The notes below the pieces were generated by a model. The model was given only the letters and a program-made list of their open reading frames with translations, was not told the DNA's origin and searched no databases. A program made the position numbers and the translations under genes. A DNA stretch of 64,000 nucleotides from Alectoria sarmentosa (Eukaryota; Ascomycota; Lecanoromycetes; Lecanorales; Parmeliaceae): NCBI GenBank assembly GCA_009733775.1, contig WOGZ01000115.1, forward strand, positions 1 through 64,000, given 5' to 3'. Positions 56,690 to 64,000 of the stretch are shown here, one piece after another. Each line of letters begins with the position of its first letter. Positions within the stretch are counted from its first letter, which is position 1.

Positions 56690-58717
56690 TCATAATTCCT
56701 CTTCCATTTCCTCCCTCTTCACTGACTCATCTCCTGCCTGAGACCCGAGCTGGCCGCCAAAAGTGACCTTCTCTTGTGTAGACAGGCCCAAGATGTCACC
56801 AAAGCCTGCCTTATCCTCTGCTGCCGGCCCAACATTGTTCTTGTCTTGCTCAATGGCTCCAAGCACATCTCCACTGGCACCCAACAATCCCAGTCCAAAT
56901 TTCGATCTCATGGCTTCCTCGTCCTGTCCCGACACGCTCGCCCGCTGCCTCTTAAGTGGACTGCCGATCATTGCGTCCTCCGGTGCGTTGGAAGAGCCAC
57001 CGTCATAAACAGTACTTGGAAGGACCGTCGTAGGTGAATTCCCTACGTTTTGCTGATAAGGAGGGGTAGAACCTGCAGTAGGGGTAGTGGAGGGGGGAGA
57101 TTTTCTGTGGGCAGGCGCAGGCGAAGGCAAGTCCATCTGATCAGCAGAATGCTGTCGTTTTAACTAGCTTGGTTGTGAGCATCGGCGACCCTTTTCAATG
57201 CACTAAAACATGCTTACCCTTATCTTCTGGACGCCTTCTGCCAACTCGCCTTGGCGTCTGGCGTCCTCCGGCGACAGCATGCCATTGGCCTCCTGCATGT
57301 CATCTCCCTGGGTCTTGATCAAAACTTCTTTCCTGATCTCAACGTCTTCATCGCTGTCTTCGTCGTTCGACCTCTTCTTGCTGGCTTTGTCCTTGACCCC
57401 GTTTGTCTCATATCGCTCATTTGGGTCTCGGAATTTCGAAAAGCCCATTAGACCGTTAGGGTTTAGAGGTTTCAGCTTGGCAAAATCGGCTTGCATTGAT
57501 CTTCGCTTGCCGTTCGAGGCTGCAAGTTTGTCTGGAATTTTGGGTGATAAGGGGAGGATCCCCATCTTCTGGAGTTGCTCTGGTACACGTTTAGTTCTGT
57601 ACCATTAATTTTAGGTTGAGGGGTACTCACTTTCGCCGCGATACAGGAACGTGAACACAGCGAATGGTCTATCCGGTGGATCGATCCCAGTCACGGTCTG
57701 CGTGCTAATCGACTTCGGATCTAGTGACTTCGGCTGGGCGAAGCTCGTCGTGTGATCCACCTCTTCAGTGCTGTTCCCTTCAGTCTTTGCTCCGTTCTCG
57801 GTGCCTCTACCCATCTCATCGTCGTCATCGTGAGCGTCGAATTGGGGCGAGTATTCTCCCCTTTTGATCTCTCCAGATGCAAGTACTCTGAACAAAGCTA
57901 CCTTGATCTGCCCCGTCGATTCCGGTACTGGATCATCATCTGAGTCCGAGCCTGAGCCTGAGCCGAACATGTCATCCGAATCCGACATCTGCTCCAAGGG
58001 CGATTGGTTGTCCGCCCCATACCGAAGCACGCGTTTTTCGGAATGTTCCTTTCCGCCTAGCAGCGAGGACTCAGCTTCGTCATCGCTTTCTGTCTTCAGC
58101 TTTCTCCGCCGTCTCTTTTTCTCCATCTTCTGTCGTCGTCGCTCAATTTTTGCGGCTGCATCCTTTCCTTCCAGATCAAGCCCGTTCAACCATCTCTCAA
58201 GACCTACTTCTCGAAACAGGAACTCCCGTTCTGCGAGCCCCCCACCTTCTGACTCGGGTACACCAACCCATCGTGAGTTGACCCAAGTCTCTTCTCCTCT
58301 TCGTAGAAGCGTAGCAACCTCCTCTTTGGCCCTGCCGTCGAAGTAGATGTACGCAGCAATGGTCTCGTTGGGTGATGTAGTTAGAGGAATGTAGGGGCCG
58401 ATAACATTCCCGTATCTCCCTCGATCCCCTGTGATGCTTGGTAGGCCACTGACTATTCGAGGTCTTGGGTAGGGATTCTCCGGTGTTGGTTTTGGCTGGG
58501 AGTATGGGACATTGAGACCCGGCGTGAGAAGAGTAATAGAGATGGCGAATGTGGATTGCTCAGGTTGGTTGGACGTGGAGTTCTCTGGGACTTTGGCAGG
58601 TGGAACCGGAATGTAAGAGCTTATGCGAGAGAATCGGGATTGCTTCTGTATGGAGTACTCTGGAAGTGGACCTTGCGGTGTGTGGATGCTGACAGCCAGA
58701 CCCTTAAAGCAAGGCAT
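56690..58717 (-). CDS. conserved fungal protein of unknown function, N-terminal domain plus basic coil
   Basis: Three exons, complement(join(56690..57163,57218..57579,57631..58717)), 640 aa; phases agree. The start MPCFKGLAVSIHTPQGPLPEY introduces a structured N-terminal domain of about 190 residues (STFAISITLLTPGL, IAAYIYFDGRAKEEVATL, WVNSRWVGVPESEGGG) that looks conserved. I cannot name the family with confidence. A basic stretch (KIERRRQKMEKKRRRRKLK) follows and could be a nuclear signal, then acidic Ser/Asp tracts. The C-terminal half is disordered, with repeated KR pairs and two Gly-rich LGLLGASGD/GDILGLS-like words. No signal peptide or membrane span. Confidence 0.75.
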
Positions 58718-59553
58718 CTCTGCTTAGAGCTGTGCTTTGTCAATCCAGAGCTTGGTGAATCGGCTCACTCTGAAGAGCCGTCGTAGATTTTTGCTAGCAG
58801 ACCTAGTCAACGTAAGTGAGACAAAATTCCACGTCCGCTGCAATGAGCCCCGTAGCCGATGAATCCAAGTTGTGAGGTCAGCGACGGCGACTTGATCTGG
58901 TTGGAAGAGAAATGGTCCGTGAGAAACCTTTGGGGTAGCAGAGCTTCGGGAGACACCAAGTCTTTAGGTAGGGCCTAGATCTGAAGAGCTACCCGGTAAA
59001 GCTTCAAGAGCGAGCATCACCTCTACGATCGATACAGCACGTGTACCAGTGGTGAGCTAAGAGAGCGAGCGATTGATTTGAGCATCTTTGTGGTGTTGAG
59101 TCTCAGGCTCGTGACGAGAGTCGCCTTCTTTCAACATGGCTTTAGCCTTAGGCGTAGGGCTGAACCTCAATGACTACATTAGTGTGAACGTAAGGTAGGT
59201 GTTTTAAGCAGTCTTACACCAATATACAGTTCTGCTTGGGCGTTCCTTGACGGTCAACAATGCTTGACAGATATGTCAAAAATTACTGTATGCTATCATC
59301 ATGGCTCCTAAAGGGCTCACTCCAACATCAACCAAAGCTATGAACATGCAAAGCATACGCGATAACATTGTATATCACTCCAGGTGGAACACCTTGCTCA
59401 TAATTCCACCGTGATATCCCCATGACCCAACTCACATTTTCAACGCCGCCAGTAGCCTACCGCCGCGAACCTAACCCAATCACAAGGAAGCGAAAAGCGG
59501 AGGGGCCCGTCCGTATGCCAAACAATCAATGCAGCAACAATAGTCGTCGAGTG
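58718..59553. other. intergenic stretch
   Basis: 836 bp with the promoter of the previous gene and the 3' UTR of the next. No gene or repeat recognised. Confidence 0.5.
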
Positions 59554-61885
59554 TCAGCCAGTCATCCATCCGCACTGGCAAGAAGTCGGAGGTATAGACC
59601 TCTTGCTAATAGCTTCCCTCTTTTTGGGAAAACCAGATGGTGAAGCAGGAGGTCCTGAATGAGGTGGACCACCGGCCACCCCATACATCGCCTGATTCTG
59701 AAAAAGGCTTTGGCTTTCGTTAAGGTAGACGGTGTTTACTTGTTGCGTATTTGGAATGACTACAGGACCTAGTTGGTAGGTATTGAGGATCTGCATCTGT
59801 TCGCAATATGGCGGACTAGGGTTTAGGGGGCGGCGCTCTTCAATCTTCACGGACTTAGGGTACGATGATAGACTCGGAGGACTTTGACGTTTGAAACGCG
59901 ATCCCGGGAACTGGGAGGACCCCGAAGTCGTTGCTGCTGCGCTGGGAGACGCACCTGATGCACTGGCACTGGCACTGGCACTGGCGCTAGCGTCCTGAGT
60001 AACGAAGATGAAACCTTCAAGGATCGTATTGTTCCAGTAACAGAACCATGGCCTATCATTCGGTCGTGCAATTGAGTTACTCGTCCATTCATCGTCTTCT
60101 TGCCGTCTTATCAAATTTTTGTGATTCTCAAGACCTTTGTCGTAGAACCAACGCTTGAGAAGCGACCGCTTCGAATTTGGTATCCCACCGGGCATATCTT
60201 CTTCGTGGACAATCACGACCTTATCATACTGTTGCTGAAAGACATATGCAGGACCTTCGTTAAAGTCGTCTTTGTCTTTCATGAGCACCAAATTTGCTGC
60301 TTGATTGAGTTGGGGAGGTTGGGAGCCATAACGTATAAAATCGTCAGAGGGCGTCGCGTATGACAGAGAGATTGTTGCCGGATTCGGCCCGGCCATGGTT
60401 ACTACCATACTTAGATTGGCACCCGTTGCGCAGTCCCAAGCACAGCTTTGAGCACTGTCAGTCAAGCACGAGTTCGTATTGGAGACGGAATTGTCGAGAG
60501 AGATAGCAAAAGTGCCAGTTGGAAGAGCTGGAAGGTTGGTTGGGGTGGATGCAAGCGGTACTGCATCTGGCGGGCTCGGCATCATAGTGGTCGTGACTGT
60601 GGCAGTCGGTGCGCTGCTTAAGCAAATTAGCATTAATAGAAATCAAGTAGCTTATTATATCTTACGCTGAGCTTGCCGAGGCTGTAATAGGATGTGCGGC
60701 TTCTGGCTGGTTATATCCCGTAGCTTCTTGGATGTGCTTATGGGCTATCATGCCTCCAATTCCTCCTCCTAATATGACCGAGAGGATCATGACCACTGAT
60801 ATGACAAACAAAAGCCAACAAGGTATTACGCCACAGCCGACTCGCACTCTTCTCGTGCTCTTTTCTCGGACTCTTTCCTTGAAGCTCCCACCTTCATCCT
60901 TTGGAGGGACGGCAATAGCAGCAGTCGAATTCAATTGTGTGGAGCTGTCACCAAAAGGATTGGTGGAGCTCGCGTTGTCTCCTGAGCTATTTAGGTTGTG
61001 TCTCAGGCTATTCAATGTCTCCTGTGAGTCTTCTGGTGTGGCTGGCACAGCATTTCTCCTGACACTCCCGCTTTCAGACATGTAGTTTGGTGGTATGCCG
61101 CTTCTCCTAACACTCCCCGTTCCTGATGTATACTTAGGTGGTATACCGTTGGCAAATCGAGTATATGGTGGAAGTTGCTCTGCATAGCCGTCTGGGCCTA
61201 TAAGATCATCTACGTCTTCTCCATCATGCCCAAGCCGTCGCTGATAATCTTGATCCATTCCCGGAAAGCCAGCAACGGAAACTTGCTCATCCTCCGGGAC
61301 AGTGTTTTGCGGGTACATGCCGTAGGGTTGTGTAGGTCCACTAGGTCCCGAGTAAGATCTCTCTGGTTGTCTTATCGTTGACGTTGTTGCTATGCTTGGA
61401 GTCCTCGTCAGTCCAATGTCTTGCGGATACATTCCATATGGGTGGCTGGGTCCCATTGCTCCTCGGTAAGGACTCTGCGGGCGAGGGAAGCCAGACGTCG
61501 GTGTAGTCCTTGTTGATGTTTGCCGTGCTGGGGTAAAGCTTCCCTGGTCTGAAATAGAAGACATACTGCGAGGTGGATGAGAGGCTCGTGATGCATGATC
61601 GTCAAACACTGGTGCAGTTGAACTGCCCATATCACTTCGCTGCGATCCTCGGCTTCTCCGTATTCGCGATTCGAATGATTGTTGTCTATACGATGATCGC
61701 CTGGACAGAAGGGAAAGCGAGGTGCCGTCATGACCATCATCACGATCCAGTTGATCGCCATCCATTACTTCATTTGGCTCCAACGCAAAATCATCACTGA
61801 AAATGTCTGTATGTGAGGAACGTACGGATCCACGTGTTCGTGATGGTACCTCGAGCATTGAATGTTGGTTGGTCTGGCTCGCCAT
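59554..61885 (-). CDS. DUF7820 single-pass membrane protein
   Basis: Two exons, complement(join(59554..60616,60666..61885)), 760 aa from the ATG at 61885 (MASQTNQ). The frame opens further upstream only with a TTG. The first 350 residues are a Ser/Pro/Arg-rich cytosolic region with repeated PYGMYPQ and GSVRR words. A basic stop and one membrane span follow (about residues 358-385, CWLLFVISVVMILSVILGGG). The C-terminal ectodomain (LPTGTFAISLDN, CAWDC, GPAYVFQQQYDKVVIVHEED) fits the fungal DUF7820 family. A Ser-Ala dipeptide tract (about 59959-59990) comes from a hexanucleotide microsatellite. The function of the family is unknown. Confidence 0.8.
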
Positions 61886-62779
61886 TGGAAGAATCCCCAA
61901 TCTGCGCAATTTTGGGAAACCGTTTTGTAATCAACAGGGACACCATTCATTCTCTGGCCAAGTCAATGCATCTTCAACTCTCTCACTTTTCCAACTCTTG
62001 TCTTGTTCTTGGCGGCCAAGTTTCTCCAATTGTGGTGGTGGTGGTGGTGGTTGTGAAAGACGGAGTGGTGACAGGAGGTGCATTTGGCCGCCGGTCAAGG
62101 TTTGGCTTGGCGCTTCTACGGCAAATGCAAAACACAAAGCACAAAACACAAAACAAAATTCGGGGCCCCACTGGAATAGGTCGATATGATTCGGTTATTT
62201 TACAGGTCGTTTCTTGCTCATACCGTTATTTTAAGAGACCACCTACTTATAAGAGGGGCTTGGCTATCATATATGGTTCCAATAATAGATTTCAGACTCC
62301 GTACGATAGTATCCTAGTATCGCGCACCAATTACCGATATAATACAGATACTTGTCTTTAACAGTTGGTTGTTCCGGCACCACCGGTAAAGATGAGAGTA
62401 TAATATATTGGATCTTATCCTTAGTTTCGTAATTTATCTCACTCAAGTAATTTATATCTTAAAGCTTGATAATCAGGGTACATTGTATACATATTGGCGT
62501 ACAATAACTTGGTTCTAACCAATTCCGAGACAGCCATTCATCATTTTGAATTTCAATGATGTGTCCGAAGTATTACGGTACAGTGCTTCTGTGAGGCGCA
62601 CCAAGGGGGATAAAACTTGTCGAAACCAGAACCGTCAAACATTCACTTGAGCTTTTTTTTATAAAAAAAACCTGTAATTGCTGTCTAACGCTGGAAAGAG
62701 ATCACAGCTGGGCAATGATCGCACGAATGAATGTTATTATCCTCCACATTTTATTCCTTGATGCAATGTACGAGTAGCC
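61886..62779. other. intergenic stretch with AT-rich patch
   Basis: 894 bp between the DUF7820 start and the ERG13 stop. Contains a short (ggt)n run near 62034-62051 and an AT-rich patch (about 62190-62560) with no recognised element or gene. Confidence 0.5.
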
Positions 62780-64000
62780 TTAGGCTTTAATTTCGTACTT
62801 TCGCTTGAACATCTCGTCGACTTCTGTCAGATAATAAGTCCCCTGAGTAATAGTCTCAGGGTTGCCCTTGGGCGTATAGCCCTTTTGCAGATGGGCCTTT
62901 TCTCGAAGCATGCACATCTTGCACATCGTCAGCAAGTATGCTCTCACGCGTCTAAAAAATGATAACTCACCTCATCATACGTCTCTGGGGGCACCGTTCT
63001 TCTCGCATCTAATCTCTCATGCAAGTTGAGTTGCTTGACCATGGGGCTGATGTCCCCTACAACCTTCATGCTAAAGAAAGAGCTAGCCAGGCCACTTCCA
63101 TAGCTAAAGATGCCAATGCGTTTGCCCTTGAATTCGCCGCTAGACACGTTGCTCAGTAGGGCGACTAGAGAACCGTAAACGCTAGCACAGTACATGTTGC
63201 CGCACATCGTAGGCACTTCAACACCAGGCTGAACTCTCGTCTGGAACTTCTTCTTGCTAAGAGCCATGAAAGTTTTCTCAACGGTTTTGTCGGTTAGCGA
63301 TTTTTCATAACTCAAGCCTTGAAGCTCCTTCGGCACGGACTCGAACGTTGGATTTTTCGGGTTGACTCGGTAATCGTTGTAAAGCAAACGGGCGTAGGAT
63401 TTGGCAACCAGTTTGCAGGTTGGGGAATGGAACAGCACATGGTCAAAACGGTCAAGCGGGGTGGCATCTTCTGGTGTCTCATGGACACCGTTTGCAATCC
63501 CGCTCTTTTGCAAAGACACTTCGCGTTTATTGTATGCCTTATAGCAAGCGTCTACTGCTTCAGTGTAGCAACTGACGGAGAAGTGGCCATCCACGACGGG
63601 ATACTCGGAGGTCAGATCTGGCTTGTAGAAGTCGTACGCGTGCTGCATGTAGGTACCCCGCTTGCCTGGCTCGAAGGCAAGAGGCGCATGAGGACCTACC
63701 AGCATAGCAACACAGCCCGCACCACCTGTAGGGCGGGCATTGCCCTTCTTGTAGAGAGCGATATCTCCAGTGCAAACGATAGCGTCACGTCCATCCCATG
63801 CAGAGGATTCTACCCAGTTGATGGCGTTGAAAAGCGCGTTGGTGCCCCCATAACAAGCGTTGACAGTGTCCACTCCCTCAATGTTGGTGTTGCCGACATC
63901 TTGAAACAACTGCATGAGGACTGACTTGACAGATTTAGATTTGTCAAGGAGGGTCTCGGTGCCAACCTCTAGACGGCCAATGGACCTGGGATCTATGGAA
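62780..64000 (-). CDS. ERG13: hydroxymethylglutaryl-CoA synthase (3' part, cut by window end)
   Basis: Two exons are visible, complement(join(62780..62917,62971..>64000)); the 5' part continues beyond the window. HMG-CoA synthase condenses acetyl-CoA with acetoacetyl-CoA in the mevalonate pathway to sterols. The catalytic cysteine lies in VNACYGGTNALFNAI, followed by GDIALY, GGAGCVAMLVG, the histidine region FHSPTCKLV, and YGSGLASSFFS. The visible frame begins DPRSIGRLEVGTETL. The last intron (53 nt) has a GTGAGT donor and CAAG acceptor and joins to MCMLREKAHLQKGY; the protein ends YEIKA. Confidence 0.95.

Noticed and set aside
1..64000. CRISPR array, rRNA genes, bacterial operon or phage signatures
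   Set aside because: None seen; all genes are eukaryotic with spliceosomal introns.

Overview
This window is nuclear DNA from a filamentous ascomycete (Pezizomycotina). The genes are intron-poor to intron-moderate. Most introns are 46-93 nt, with GT..AG ends and CTAAC/CTGAC-type branch sites. The gene set is typically fungal: NST1, RHO2, TRP4, HOF1/CDC15-type F-BAR, an MFS sugar porter, DUF7707 and DUF7820 proteins. The class (for example Leotiomycetes or Dothideomycetes) cannot be fixed from sequence reading alone.

Layout. 1-960 is a very AT-rich, gene-free block with a sharp right edge. The rest is ordinary gene-dense DNA. In order: a DUF1749 hydrolase (+), NST1 (-), RHO2 (+), mitochondrial ribosomal protein mL40 (-), an MFS sugar transporter (+), TRP4 (-), a PBY1-type SurE-TTL fusion (+), RNH202 (-) and MCM10 (+) sharing a promoter, a decayed secreted-protein-like gene (-), galactokinase GAL1 (-), a TFIIIC WD40 subunit (-), a RING-CH membrane protein (+), a membrane-anchored histidine acid phosphatase (+), a coiled-coil protein (+), HOF1 (-) and NOT1 (+) head to head, a peroxisomal alpha/beta hydrolase ending in SKL (-), an unrecognised basic protein (-), SR140/U2SURP (+), a DUF7707 GPI-type protein (-), a 1.6 kb gene-free stretch with two MITE-like elements, two conserved fungal proteins (-), and the 3' part of HMG-CoA synthase ERG13 (-), cut by the window end.

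There is no obvious operon, secondary-metabolite cluster or defence island; most genes are housekeeping. The most interesting signal is in the introns. Five unusually long introns (133-159 nt) in four unrelated genes share a 17-nt block around the branch site (consensus AATGCTGAYYCCGAAAT). Subsets share further blocks, and two contain strong inverted repeats. This is what introner-like elements (self-multiplying introns) look like. Other points of note are a 6-nt micro-exon in RHO2, three tandem ACGCG cores between two replication genes, two MITE-like elements with perfect 33-bp and 29-bp terminal inverted repeats, and a pseudogene resembling a small secreted protein.

Gene models were spliced by eye from reading frame, splice signals and remembered family conservation. 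Reading phase was checked across every junction, but no transcript or database evidence was available.
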